A stretch of 64,000 nucleotides of DNA from Desulfovibrio sp. (GCA_031272715.1 JAISTH010000071.1:162549-226548); one strand, 5' to 3'; counted from the stretch's first letter, positions 34,329-43,574 are shown. Numbers and translations: made by a program. Notes: generated by a model from the sequence alone, not told the origin.

Positions 34329-37055
34329 TTACTTCGGCATTGCCGCAAGCACCGCCTCGGGACGTGCGGGCAGGTGCCGCACGCGTGCGCCGCAGGCGTT
34401 GGCGATGGCGTTGATGATCGCCGGATGGGGCGCGCAGAGGGGCAGTTCGCCGATGCCGGAGGCGCCGAAGGGGCCGTCCGGGCGCGGCGTCTGGACATAG
34501 ATGATCTCCATGGGCGGGATCATCTTGGCGTCCGGGATGCCGGCGCCGGCGATGGTCCTGTGGGCCTTGAGGTCCTCGTAGTCCTCGGAGAGGGCGAGGC
34601 CGACGCCCTGGGCGATGCCGCCGTACATCTGGCCATCGACCAGCAGCTTGTTGTTCACGACGCCGATGTCGGTGACGCAGGTCATCTTCTCCACCTGGGT
34701 CTTGCCGGTGGCCACCTCGACGGCCACTTCCGCGAGGAAGACGCCGTACATGTAGCAGCAGAAGGGGCTGCCCTGGCCGTCCTTCGGGCTGCAGGCGGCC
34801 GCCGGGGCCGTCCACTTGCCGAACTGCTTCGTGTCGATGCCGGCCGCCTTCATGCCCGCGTAGTCGTAGTAGCCGCCGCCGGGCTTCTTCATGGCCGCGA
34901 GGAGCGTCTCGCAGGCGACCCGGATGGCGTTGCCCGTCATGACCTGGGAGCGGGAGCCGCCGGCGGGGCCGGAGTTAGGGGTCTTGCTGGTGTCGTTCAT
35001 GACCTGGTGGATCTTCTCCGGGGGAATCCCCAAGGGCCGCAGGGCCTCATGGGCGGTGCCGAGGGCGCCGCTGTCGGAACCCTGGCCGTGATCCTCCCAG
35101 CTGGTCCCCAGAGTGACCGAACCGTCCTCGTTGAGTTCCACCCAGGCCTCGGAGCTGTCGGGGCCGTCAAGGCCGCAGCCGTACACGCCCACGGCGACGC
35201 CCACGCCCTTCTTGACCGCCGGGGTGGATTCGGCCTTGGCCTTCTCCACGGCCTTCTTGTAGATGGGACGCATCTTGTCGAACAGCGCGGGCATGCTGTA
35301 GACCTCGGGCTTCTGCCCCGTGGGGGTGGTGTCGCCCTCGCGGTAGCAGTTCAGCGCCCGCAGTTCGAAGGGATCCATGCCGAGTTTCTCGGCCAGTTCG
35401 TCCACAAGGACTTCCGAGGCGAACTCGATTTCCGGCGCGCCGTAGCCGCGGAACGCGGAGCCCCAGCAGTGGTTGGTGCACACCGTGCGGCCTTCGCCGC
35501 GGATGTTGGCGATGCCGTAGCCGGCGGCGATGTACTGCGCGCCGCGCAGGGTCAGCAGGTCGCCGAACTCGGAATACGGCCCGTGGTCGCAGTCCCATTC
35601 GCACTTCAGGGCCAGGATCTTGCCCTGCTTGTTCGCCGCGAAGGCCGCCGTGGTCCAGAAGGGCGAGCGCTTGCCGGTGTAGTTCTGCTGCTGCTCGTAG
35701 TTGTAGCGCAGGTGGCAGGGGCGGCCGGTGGCGAGCACCGCGACGCCCAGCAGGGCTTCCATGGTCGGGCTGAACTTGTACCCGAAGGTGCCGCCGGCCG
35801 TGTTCTGGACCATGACCAGTTCGTCGGGGAACTTCACGCCGATGCCGTCGGCGATCATGAACCCGTGGAGATGGATGCCGATGGACTTGGAATGGATGAC
35901 GAGCTTGCCTTCCTCGTTCTTGTAGGCGTAGCCCACGTCGGGCTCGATGGGCAGGTGGGGCTGGCGCTGGGTGTAGTAGCTGCCTTCCGCCACGACGTTG
36001 TTGGGATCCTTGAAGAAGGGATCGACTTCCGCGCCCTTGATGAGGGGCTGGACGAAGTACACGTTGGGGGTGCCGGGATGGATCTCGATGGCGCCGGGGG
36101 CCTTGGCCTCGGGGGCGCTCATGTATTCCGGCAGCTGCTCCAGGTCGAACTTCACCTTCTCGGCCGCGGCCCGGGCGTGGCACTCGCTGTCCGCGCAGAC
36201 GATGGCCAGCGCGTCGCCGTACTGGAAGACCTTGGTGTCGTTGAGGATGGGGCGGTCCCAGCCGTCGCACTTGTTGGCGTCGGGGAAGGTGACGCACCCG
36301 TTGATGCGGTTCTTGCCCTTCACGTCCTTGTGGGTCAGGACCTTGAAGACGCCGGGCATCTTCTCGGCCTCGGAGGTGTCGATGCCCTTGATGTTGGCGT
36401 GGGAGACCTTGGCCTGGGCGATGGCCAGGTGCAGGGTGTCGGGGGGGAGCCTGTAGGCGGCGTCGGCCCCGAACTCGGCGGCGCCGGTCACCTTGGCGAC
36501 GGCGCTGGGACGGGGATAGGTGGAGCCCCAGATGCGGCCGTCGGCGGGCATCTTGAAGGTGATGTCCGCGACGGTCTTCTCGCCGCGCATGACGGCGGCG
36601 GCGTCCATCACCGCGTCGATCAGGGGCTGGTAGCCGGTGCAGCGGCAGAGGTTGTGGTGCTTCTGGAACCAGTCACGCACGTCCTCGCGGGTGGGCTTGG
36701 GGTTCTCGTCCAGGAGCCCCTTCGCGGACACGATGAAGCCCGGGGTGCAGAAACCGCACTGGGCGGCGCCGTGGAAGATCCAGGCCTGCTGCAGCGGATG
36801 CAGGCAGCAATGGGTGCCGATGCCCTCGACCGTGGTGACGCTGGCGCCGTCAGGGACGCGGCGCATCTTCGTGATACACGAGCGGGTGACCTTCCCGTCC
36901 AGGATGACGGTGCAGGCGCCGCACTGTCCCTGTCCGCAGCCGATCTTCACGCTGGTCAGCAGCAGCTGCGAGCGCAGCACGTCGGCCAGGCTGTCGTCGG
37001 GATTGACGACGAGGCGGCGGGGGACACCGTTTACGACAAGCGATTTAAGTTCCAT
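34329..37055 (-). CDS. mop: Aldehyde oxidoreductase (molybdenum hydroxylase, xanthine oxidase family)
   Basis: 908 residues, like the 907-residue D. gigas enzyme. It oxidises aldehydes to acids with a molybdopterin-cytosine-dinucleotide Mo centre and two [2Fe-2S] clusters, without FAD. Cys40, 45, 48 and 60 bind the plant-type cluster; Cys100 and 103 and the later CRC pair bind the second. The Mo-site glutamate lies in GASGIGELPL near the C-terminus. An unusual Cys-Cys pair occurs at 83-84 (THCCLHP). AGGAG precedes the ATG. Upstream is a MoeA-like gene; downstream, after a hairpin, come the maturation genes. Confidence 0.97.
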   Translation of the reverse strand: MELKSLVVNGVPRRLVVNPDDSLADVLRSQLLLTSVKIGCGQGQCGACTVILDGKVTRSCITKMRRVPDGASVTTVEGIGTHCCLHPLQQAWIFHGAAQCGFCTPGFIVSAKGLLDENPKPTREDVRDWFQKHHNLCRCTGYQPLIDAVMDAAAVMRGEKTVADITFKMPADGRIWGSTYPRPSAVAKVTGAAEFGADAAYRLPPDTLHLAIAQAKVSHANIKGIDTSEAEKMPGVFKVLTHKDVKGKNRINGCVTFPDANKCDGWDRPILNDTKVFQYGDALAIVCADSECHARAAAEKVKFDLEQLPEYMSAPEAKAPGAIEIHPGTPNVYFVQPLIKGAEVDPFFKDPNNVVAEGSYYTQRQPHLPIEPDVGYAYKNEEGKLVIHSKSIGIHLHGFMIADGIGVKFPDELVMVQNTAGGTFGYKFSPTMEALLGVAVLATGRPCHLRYNYEQQQNYTGKRSPFWTTAAFAANKQGKILALKCEWDCDHGPYSEFGDLLTLRGAQYIAAGYGIANIRGEGRTVCTNHCWGSAFRGYGAPEIEFASEVLVDELAEKLGMDPFELRALNCYREGDTTPTGQKPEVYSMPALFDKMRPIYKKAVEKAKAESTPAVKKGVGVAVGVYGCGLDGPDSSEAWVELNEDGSVTLGTSWEDHGQGSDSGALGTAHEALRPLGIPPEKIHQVMNDTSKTPNSGPAGGSRSQVMTGNAIRVACETLLAAMKKPGGGYYDYAGMKAAGIDTKQFGKWTAPAAACSPKDGQGSPFCCYMYGVFLAEVAVEVATGKTQVEKMTCVTDIGVVNNKLLVDGQMYGGIAQGVGLALSEDYEDLKAHRTIAGAGIPDAKMIPPMEIIYVQTPRPDGPFGASGIGELPLCAPHPAIINAIANACGARVRHLPARPEAVLAAMPK

Positions 37056-37120
37056 AGAGGCAGCTCCTTGTTTTGTTGATACGCAATTCGTTGGAGGCGG
37101 GGTGCTCCCGCCGGAAATCC

Positions 37121-38173
37121 TCAGGACGTCTTGCCGAAGGCGCAGACCGGGTAGTGGCAGGTCGGGCAGTTGGTGCACAGCCCGCCGTGGCCGAGTTTCG
37201 CGATGTCCTCGGCCGTCACGGCCAGGCCCGCCATGAGCCTCGGCACGATCAGGTCGAAGATGCTCGCCTTGTGGTACATGACGCAGCCGGGCAGGCCGAG
37301 AACCGGGACGGCGCGGCCCTTTCCGGCGTCGATCCGGGCCAGCAGGAACATGGCCCCGGGGTAGACCGGAGCGCCGTAGACGACGATCTCGGCACCCGCG
37401 GCCCGGATGGCGGTGGGGGTCCTGTCGTCGGGGTCGACGGACATGCCGCCGGTGACCACCACCATGTCCGCCCCGACAGCCACGAACTCCCGGATGGCCG
37501 ACGAGGTCATGTCGACGTCGTCGCTGGTGAAGCGCTGATCAATCACGGAACTTCCAAGGGCCCCGAACTTCTCGAGCAGCACCGGCCCGAAGGCGTCCTT
37601 GATGCGGCCGTGGTAGATCTCGCTTCCCGTCGTCACGATGCCGACGCGCATGGAGCGCAGGGGGAGGACCTCCAGCAGGGGCTCGGTGCAGAGGGCCTCA
37701 GCCGCCTGCAGCCGTTCCTCGGCGATGAGCAGGGGCACCACCCGCGTGCCCGCCACGACCCGGCCCTTCTCGACCATCTGCAGCGAATGCAGGGTGGAGA
37801 GGCTCAGTTCGCCGAGAGAGTTGACCTGCGTGAGGCGGGGGACGTCGATCCGCAGAAGCCCCCTGCAGGTGGCCGTGAAATTCACCCGGCCCTCGCTGGG
37901 AGCGCCGTGGCCGATGTTGGCGCCCGCGAAGACCGCCGCGAGCCTGAGCGCCGCCTCGTCCTCGTGGACGAATCCCGGATGGGGGGAGAAGACGTAGATG
38001 TACTCCTTGCCCACGCTCAGCAGCACGGGGATGTCCTCGGCCGTGACGATGTGCCCCTTGCGGAACACGGGCCCCTTGCTCTCGCCCGGGACGATGCGCG
38101 TGATGTCGTGGCAGAGCATGCTGCCGACGGCTTCATGGACGCTGAGGGTTTGGACGGGGGGGGATCCGGACAA
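37121..38173 (-). CDS. MoeA-like molybdopterin-binding protein
   Basis: 350 residues. The core is a MoaB/MogA-like molybdopterin-binding domain: GIVTTGSEIYHGR, VVVTGGMSVDPDDRTP and GLPGCVMYHKASIFD are the substrate loops. The N-terminal half resembles part of MoeA (VHEAVGSMLCHDITRIVPG), but the MoeA C-terminal barrel is missing and a cysteine-rich tail follows (CTNCPTCHYPVC), perhaps a metal site. It probably handles Mo-cofactor for Mop. I chose a TTG start at 38173 because AGGAG lies 8 bases upstream and no ATG gives a better fit. It is 65 bases upstream of mop. Confidence 0.87.
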   Translation of the reverse strand: MSGSPPVQTLSVHEAVGSMLCHDITRIVPGESKGPVFRKGHIVTAEDIPVLLSVGKEYIYVFSPHPGFVHEDEAALRLAAVFAGANIGHGAPSEGRVNFTATCRGLLRIDVPRLTQVNSLGELSLSTLHSLQMVEKGRVVAGTRVVPLLIAEERLQAAEALCTEPLLEVLPLRSMRVGIVTTGSEIYHGRIKDAFGPVLLEKFGALGSSVIDQRFTSDDVDMTSSAIREFVAVGADMVVVTGGMSVDPDDRTPTAIRAAGAEIVVYGAPVYPGAMFLLARIDAGKGRAVPVLGLPGCVMYHKASIFDLIVPRLMAGLAVTAEDIAKLGHGGLCTNCPTCHYPVCAFGKTS

Positions 38174-38622
38174 GGTACTGCTCCTGGACTGGCGAATGGC
38201 TTCTGGCGGGCAGGGCAAACGGACGAAATCGGCGGGTGCGTAGTGTTCCGCACGCTTTGACGAAAAACAGTGTACATGCTTGTGCAAAAAAGGGCAATCC
38301 CCGATCGGCAATTTTCTCGGAAAGGGGGTGAAGCGTCTGGAATCGGCCATGGGGGCGGGGAAAGCCGGCGCTGTATAGTCGGCGCGGATCCATGCGGCGG
38401 TCGGCGGATGTTCCAGGGCGCCGCAGGGAAACATGCAGGGGGGATTTCGCAGGATGTCGCGCGGACAGGGCCTGGGGTGTCCGCGTCCTGCCGACGCCCA
38501 TGGCGGATGATCGACCGGGGTGGTCCCGATCGGCCGCGACCTGAAAACGGTGGCGTGGGCCGTGCGGTTTCTAGAAACGGCAGTGAGAAAGTTTAGGGTT
38601 TGCCCTTGCGGAGGGCGCGGCT
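38174..38622. other. Spacer between Mop locus and polyene-type cluster
   Basis: The 449 bases should hold the promoter of the MoeA-like/mop operon, read leftward. There are T-rich tracts near 38260-38300 but no clear -35/-10 pair. A small stem (GCCCT/AGGGC) lies at 38603-38617 just beyond the acyltransferase stop, without a T-run. No gene is seen. Confidence 0.45.
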
Positions 38623-39528
38623 TCAGCGACCCGCCGAGGGCATGGCCCACAGATCGTAGAAGTCGAAGAACTCGTAGGGCCTTGCCTCGACGAAGGCCTC
38701 GAGGGCCCGGACGAAGGCGGCCGCATACGGCCCGAAGTCCTCGGGACGCCTCCTGTCCAGCCCTTCCGGAACGGCCATCGCCTCCACGTGGGCGAGACGG
38801 GGACCGTCCCCGGCCGTGGCCGTCAGGGCGACGACGATGGGGGCCTGCGTGATGGACGCCAAGGCATAGGGGAGGATGGGCACGGCGATGTCCTCCCCCA
38901 GAAAGGGGACGCGCACCGTACGCATCGCGACCGCCCCGTCACCCGGGATCCTGTCCCCCATCAGACAGATGATCTCCCCCCTGCGCAGGGCCCCTGCGAG
39001 GGTCGCAAGGGCGACCGCCGCATCGGCGGCATCGACGGGATGCACGTTGGGCGCCGCGTTCGGGGCGAGAAAGGCCCGATCCACGTCGGCGGGGTCCCGG
39101 TGTTCCAGCACGTGTACCGCCCGCCCCTCGAGATCGCTGCCGGACAGCCAGAGTTGCCACGGCCCCGTGTGCGCCGACAGCAGGATGCACCCATGGCCTC
39201 CTGCCAGCGCGTCCTCGAGCGCCGACGTGCGGGCGAGGCCGATGGCCGGCGCGTTCCCCGTCGCGGCCGCGGCGAGACAGGTCAGCAGCGCGTTCCCGAA
39301 GGCGCGGAAACATCGGTGCGCGTGAAGAAGACGCATGGCCGGCCCCGCCTCCGGGAACCGTCGCTTCAGGTACGGGGCGCAGCGGCGGCGGACGCCGGGA
39401 AGCAGCGTGTAGTAGCCGACCACGAAAGCGAGAAGGACGCGGGCGAGCCCCAGCAGACGCCATCGGACGAGGCGGCGGAAGACCTCCCGCTTGCAGCGGG
39501 TGGCGAGGCTGGCGCTGGACCAGGTCAC
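38623..39528 (-). CDS. LpxL/HtrB-like acyltransferase
   Basis: A 301-residue protein of the lysophospholipid/lipid A acyltransferase family. An N-terminal hydrophobic segment (GLARVLLAFVVGYYTLLPGV) would anchor it in the inner membrane. The catalytic motif is the HTGPW-type SAHTGPWQL, with MGDRIPGDG as the second conserved block. In aryl-polyene clusters such enzymes attach the polyene acyl chain to a lipid-like carrier. The GTG start overlaps the glycosyltransferase stop (GTGA). Confidence 0.82.
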   Translation of the reverse strand: MTWSSASLATRCKREVFRRLVRWRLLGLARVLLAFVVGYYTLLPGVRRRCAPYLKRRFPEAGPAMRLLHAHRCFRAFGNALLTCLAAAATGNAPAIGLARTSALEDALAGGHGCILLSAHTGPWQLWLSGSDLEGRAVHVLEHRDPADVDRAFLAPNAAPNVHPVDAADAAVALATLAGALRRGEIICLMGDRIPGDGAVAMRTVRVPFLGEDIAVPILPYALASITQAPIVVALTATAGDGPRLAHVEAMAVPEGLDRRRPEDFGPYAAAFVRALEAFVEARPYEFFDFYDLWAMPSAGR

Positions 39529-40658
39529 GGCGTGCCGGCCCTGATGCCCGCGACGTGGGCGCACAGGACCATGAAAAGCCCTGCAGAGAGGCCGAGGATC
39601 GGGGCGGCGACGCAACTGCCGATCACCCACTCCAGCACCCGCTGCCCCGCCTCGTGGCCGAGGGTCCGGAGGGAGAATTCCGTGAGCCAGGCGCCGTGGC
39701 GCAGGCGATACCCGAGAAGCACGCACAGCCCCGGCACCACCGGGAACCACGCCAGCGGCGCCAGGGAAAGGGCGCACAGGCGGTAGAGACGGAACCGGCC
39801 GATGGCGAGGAGCAGAAGAATGCACTGCAACCCCGGCAGGGGAAGGGTGATGAGGGTCACGGCCACCGCCGCCGACCGTCCGAGGAGCGCGGGATCGGCC
39901 CCTTCGGCGGCGAACGCCCGCAGCATGCCGCGCGGCCTGCGCAGGGAAACGGCCGGACCGTCGTGCTGCCGGAAGGGGATGGGCGTCATGGCCCGGCACG
40001 TCAGGCGGGTGTTCAGCCAGGTGATGCGGAGATTGTCCTCGATGGCCCGGAAATGGGAGATGCGCGTCCCCCTCTCCGGATAGTGCACGCGGACCGGAAC
40101 CTCCCGCAGGGGGAATCCCGCCCAAGCCGCCCGGACCAGCACCTCGATCTCGAAGGAGAACCGCCGTTCCCGCAGGTGAAGACAGGAGAACACCTCGATC
40201 GGATAGCATCGGAAGCCGCTCTGCATGTCGCTCACCCCGACGCCCGTCTGCACCTTCATCCAGAAGCCGGAGAAGGCCCTGCCGAAACGCGACGAAGCGG
40301 GGATGTCCGGGGAGGAGAAGTCGCGGCTGCCGATGACGATGGCGCCGGGGTCGGCCTCCACGGCCTCCAGAAGCAGGGGAATGTCCTCGGGAAGGTGCTG
40401 CCCGTCGGCGTCCAGGGTCAGGAGATGGGTCGCGCCGTCCGCATGGCGGGCCGCCTCCATGATCGCGGCGCCCTTGCCTTCGTTCCGCGGCAGGCGCACA
40501 ACGCGAACCGGAAGGTCCGCGACGGTCTCGGCCCCGCCGTCGGTGGAGCCGTCGTCCACCACCAGCACCCGCGGCATCTGCGCAAGAGTCCGTCGAACCA
40601 CGTCCCGCAGGGTGGATCCGTGATCGTGGACGGGGATCACCGCCAACGCAAGAATCAT
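39525..40658 (-). CDS. Family 2 glycosyltransferase fused to DUF2062-type membrane domain
   Basis: 377 residues. The GT-A domain shows VIPVHDHGSTLRDVV, VVDDGSTDGG, EGKGAAIMEAA and the metal-binding LDADGQH; the SGFRCYP and RRFSFEIEVL blocks are typical of dolichol-phosphate-mannose-synthase-like enzymes. From ~255 three or four hydrophobic segments form a membrane domain of the DUF2062 kind. It likely transfers a sugar to a lipid or to the cluster's product. It overlaps both neighbours by a few bases (ATGA and GTGA). Confidence 0.88.
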   Translation of the reverse strand: MILALAVIPVHDHGSTLRDVVRRTLAQMPRVLVVDDGSTDGGAETVADLPVRVVRLPRNEGKGAAIMEAARHADGATHLLTLDADGQHLPEDIPLLLEAVEADPGAIVIGSRDFSSPDIPASSRFGRAFSGFWMKVQTGVGVSDMQSGFRCYPIEVFSCLHLRERRFSFEIEVLVRAAWAGFPLREVPVRVHYPERGTRISHFRAIEDNLRITWLNTRLTCRAMTPIPFRQHDGPAVSLRRPRGMLRAFAAEGADPALLGRSAAVAVTLITLPLPGLQCILLLLAIGRFRLYRLCALSLAPLAWFPVVPGLCVLLGYRLRHGAWLTEFSLRTLGHEAGQRVLEWVIGSCVAAPILGLSAGLFMVLCAHVAGIRAGTP

Positions 40659-41122
40659 GCCGGCAGGTCCCCGGCGCGCCACCGGGCGCAGAAGCTCTCG
40701 TAGAAGGGGGGCCTTTCCAGGAGCAGTTCCCCTCCGGTTCCGGTCATGAGCTGCGTCGTCCTGGCGCGCGTCGCGATGCGGCCCTCGTCGTCGAGGACGT
40801 CGTACTCGTATTCCAGCAGTGCGGCATCGTTCCAGAGAAGGCGGGCGACCACGGCGCATTCCTGGCGGTAGCGCAGCGGGAGCCGGAAATCCAGGTGCAG
40901 GAGCTTGATGGGCAGGAGGACGCCCTTCTCGAAGAAGTCGAGGTAGGCGATGCCGTAGCGCCCGCCCAGGGCCTCGCGGCCGTCCTCGAGCCAGCCGGCG
41001 TAGCGGCCGTGCCACATGATGCCCATGGCGTCCACTTCCTCGAAGCGGACGGTGCGTTGCACCTGCACGGAAAGGGCCGGTACGGAATCGTCCCCGGTGC
41101 GGGGACGGGTACGCAGCGTCAC
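40655..41122 (-). CDS. Hot-dog acyl-CoA/acyl-ACP thioesterase (4HBT type)
   Basis: 155 residues. The 4HBT signature EVDAMGIMWHGRYAGWLEDGRE supplies the catalytic Asp and the following His; the fold continues with the usual LLHLDFRLPLRYRQE strand. It would release or edit acyl chains in the biosynthetic cluster (an ApeH-like role in aryl-polyene systems). The GTG start follows GAGG by 7 bases, and its stop overlaps the glycosyltransferase ATG. Confidence 0.85.
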   Translation of the reverse strand: MTLRTRPRTGDDSVPALSVQVQRTVRFEEVDAMGIMWHGRYAGWLEDGREALGGRYGIAYLDFFEKGVLLPIKLLHLDFRLPLRYRQECAVVARLLWNDAALLEYEYDVLDDEGRIATRARTTQLMTGTGGELLLERPPFYESFCARWRAGDLPA

Positions 41123-41879
41123 GTCGCGGCCTCGATGGTGCGCAGGGTGTCGCGTCGGCGACCCCGGACCGGCGGGGTGTCGTGACTGCGGCCCGGATCG
41201 CGGGGTTGTGAGGTGCCGGGATGCCACATGCCGGAATCCTAGCAGAAGCCCGGAAGTCCGTCGAACGGTGGCGTCGGGTCGCCAATACATGCCGTTGACG
41301 AACTGGACCAAAGGTCAATCGTGGAAAAAATCGCCCTCGGCCCGGCGAGGAAAGCCGTCGCGAGGGGATCGCGCATCAAAGGTCCCCGGTCGTGCGGCCG
41401 CCACGTCGCGACGCCGCGGGAGTGTCTCCTGGCCGCCGGAGGAACCATGCCGCATCCCGTGCGACGGCGATGGGGAGAACCGGAAGAAGAATGGCATCGC
41501 GCATCCATAATATATGCATCAACGACTGACGGGACCCGTTCGAGGGAAGTGCGACGGTCCCAAAGGGGGATTCCGGAGGGGCCGGAAGCCGGAAAATCGC
41601 CATGTCCGCGCCCTGCGGCATCAAGGCCCCGTCGAGTGCGCAAAGGCCTGCATCGATTGGTCTTCCCGCTCCAAAGTCATGACGTCGAACCCCTTGGACT
41701 CGACATGGCGGAATGACGCGGATGGGGATGCGTTCAAAAGGCGCAAACCTTCCCGATCCTCATGTCCCCATCCGCCTTTGGGGCCGTCCATCCGGCAGAT
41801 GAAGACCTGGCCGGAAGGGTTCCGCCTATCCGGAGCGTGGATTCCAGGAACCGGACCTGAGAATCCTTCAGGAACGGCG
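41123..41879. other. 757-bp spacer inside the biosynthetic cluster
   Basis: No frame here has a ribosome site, homology-like motifs or codon bias like its neighbours. The thioesterase promoter may lie near 41236-41267 on the minus strand (TTCGAC, 18-base spacer, TAGGAT), a weak match. An AT-rich patch at 41500-41520 is unexplained. Confidence 0.45.
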
Positions 41880-42263
41880 TCACTGAAGCGGCGCCAAGGG
41901 CGATGGATCGCAAGGAACGACCGCCATCTGGAAGGTCGCGGCCGTGTGACCATCGCATTGCAGGCGGCATTGCCAGAGGGATTCGCTCCTGCGGCCGACT
42001 TCGATGTCGATTCTCGTGCCAGGGCCGATGGGAGCGGTGAATTTGCCCTGGGGTATGCCTGTCAGCCGGACTTGAGTCCCTTCTATGGCCTCCACGAGAA
42101 GTTGGGCCAAAAATACCTGTGTCACGGCGGGCAGGATGGGATGGCCCGGGAAATGTCCGGCGAAGGCCGGATGGTCCGCAGGGAGAACATAGGTGCGAAC
42201 GAAGCCGTTTTCCGTTGCACGGGGCGGTTCCGAGAGGGAGAGAAATGTCTCGCGCAGATTCAC
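41880..42263 (-). CDS. FabZ/ApeI-like hot-dog dehydratase
   Basis: A 127-residue single hot-dog protein. The motif HPAFAGHFPGHPILP carries the His expected in beta-hydroxyacyl-ACP dehydratases. The acidic residue normally found about ten residues later (Glu in FabZ, Asp in FabA) is missing: the segment reads AVTQVFLAQLL. It could be an inactive partner of the second dehydratase at 50446, or use another residue. The GTG start follows AGGAG and overlaps the stop of the upstream lipoprotein gene (GTGA). Confidence 0.8.
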   Translation of the reverse strand: MNLRETFLSLSEPPRATENGFVRTYVLPADHPAFAGHFPGHPILPAVTQVFLAQLLVEAIEGTQVRLTGIPQGKFTAPIGPGTRIDIEVGRRSESLWQCRLQCDGHTAATFQMAVVPCDPSPLAPLQ

Positions 42264-42757
42264 GGGGTCTCCTGATGCGGTGCGGGGTGCGGCGTGACAT
42301 CCGGTCGCTGCGAGTCGATCCGGGAGAAGATGAAGGTTATCGTGGTACCTTTATAAGTATACCGGACGTTTTCGGCATCCGTCCACTCGGCTGACCAGAG
42401 TCCCGATGAGGAGATTCCCGGCCGAGCCAGAAGCCTGGGAAGGGCGATGCCGACATCCCGCAAAATTTTTTCGGTTCCGTGGGCATCGGACTTGCATGTC
42501 ATCGCGGCATTATGGTAGGAACACGTTCCGATGCGTGTTCCGTGCAATGCGGCAAGGCCCATGCGGCCCTCGCTTCCATTGATGTCCGCTCCACCCAGCA
42601 GAGGCATCGGGGGGGCGTTCCCATAGAGCGCGCTGAAGTCGGCTTTTACGGAACCTTCCTGCATGGGGACCGCCACGGCGCAACCGGCCAGGACGAGACA
42701 GAACAGCAGGATGTGGATGTGGACACATTGAAGACATGCACCTCCCCGGGTCCTCAT
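42260..42757 (-). CDS. Lipoprotein of the biosynthetic cluster
   Basis: A 165-residue precursor. Signal: basic start MRTRGG, hydrophobic core ILLFCLVLAGC with lipobox LAGC. The mature domain (residues ~35-165) has conserved-looking blocks (ADFSALYGNAPPMPLLGGA, GTRIGTCSYHNAAMTC) and ends in beta-strand-like sequence. Function unknown; the overlap with the dehydratase gene ties it to the cluster, perhaps for outer-membrane transfer of the product. GAGGT precedes the ATG. Confidence 0.75.
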   Translation of the reverse strand: MRTRGGACLQCVHIHILLFCLVLAGCAVAVPMQEGSVKADFSALYGNAPPMPLLGGADINGSEGRMGLAALHGTRIGTCSYHNAAMTCKSDAHGTEKILRDVGIALPRLLARPGISSSGLWSAEWTDAENVRYTYKGTTITFIFSRIDSQRPDVTPHPAPHQETP

Positions 42758-43061
42758 GGCATGGACCTCTGGTTTGGTGTGGTTTCCCCCGGCGGACGGA
42801 GTCCCGGGCGCGGACGCCGGCGGATGGGGGCATGTGCATGGGGCGAGGCGAAAAGCACGCCATGGCCGATTTCCATAAAATTGCAACCGGGGTATTGACA
42901 GCATTTTTTTTTGCAGGTAGGGTCGGCCTCAACATGTTGGCGCAGGGGCGCAACACAGGATTTCGCCGCCGAGGACGGCGGCGGTTGCCGGTGGCGTACT
43001 CTAGAAAAATGCGCGAACATATGGGGGGTTGTTTTAAAATTTTAACGTACAGGATTTCTCA
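42758..43061. other. Divergent region between lipoprotein and HicB-like gene
   Basis: 304 bases. The left half is GC-rich with no signal. The right half has a plus-strand promoter (listed separately), a GCCGCC/GGCGGC stem near 42964-42985 and an AT-rich stretch before the HicB-like start. I searched for a HicA toxin upstream and saw none. Confidence 0.5.
42895..42923 (+). promoter_or_regulatory. Predicted promoter of the HicB-like gene
   Basis: Perfect TTGACA (42895-42900), a 17-base spacer containing a 10-base T-run, and TAGGGT (42918-42923), 139 bases before the start codon. Confidence 0.5.
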
Positions 43062-43271
43062 ATGAACACCCTCATGACCTACAAGGGCTACTACGGATCG
43101 GTCAAATATAACGCTGACGGCAGGCGGTTCTTCGGGACGATCCTCGGGATCGACGACATCGTCGGCTACCAGTGTGAGAGCATCTTGGAAATTTTCGACG
43201 CCTTCAAGATCGCCGTGGACGGCTACATGAAGCAATGCAAAACGGTCGAGAACGAGGCGAAGGTGTCCTGA
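43062..43271 (+). CDS. Truncated HicB-family antitoxin-like protein
   Basis: 69 residues that match the N-terminal, partly degenerate RNase H-like half of HicB antitoxins: MTYKGYYGSVKYNADGRRFFG, then TILGIDDIVGYQC and FKIAVDGYMKQC. The ribbon-helix-helix DNA-binding part usually found at the C-terminus (about 40 residues) is absent, and no continuation occurs in other frames. There is no HicA partner within 300 bases. It may be a relic, or a free decoy antitoxin. A weak AGGAT is the ribosome site; a CCTG-ACGG-CAGG stem with TTTTTT follows the stop. Confidence 0.75.
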   Translation: MNTLMTYKGYYGSVKYNADGRRFFGTILGIDDIVGYQCESILEIFDAFKIAVDGYMKQCKTVENEAKVS

Positions 43272-43574
43272 CGGCAGGGGATTTTTTCCTCCTGTACGTT
43301 GATACTCCACTGTTAGTGGGGCCAGTGGGTGTGCAAAGCCAAATGCAGCAGAAATGACCTTTCTGTAGCTTAGTGCCAATTTCACGAGAATTGGCGCCTT
43401 TTGGCTCGATTGCGAATTCATGCATTGCATTTTGTTATAACGAGACGATCATGGTATATGATGCCCGTCCTCTCGGGACGTACATCTTGCGTTCCAATAT
43501 CTCGATCAATATCACTAGTGGCAATATTTTCATATGGGTAGACCATAAGAAGGTCTTTGTGGGCTGCTCAGATT
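43272..43574. other. AT-rich spacer between HicB-like and ankyrin-like genes
   Basis: 303 bases, AT-richer than the cluster around it. The first part has a weak terminator-like stem with a T-run at 43267-43288 for the HicB-like gene. Nothing else is recognised. Confidence 0.4.
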
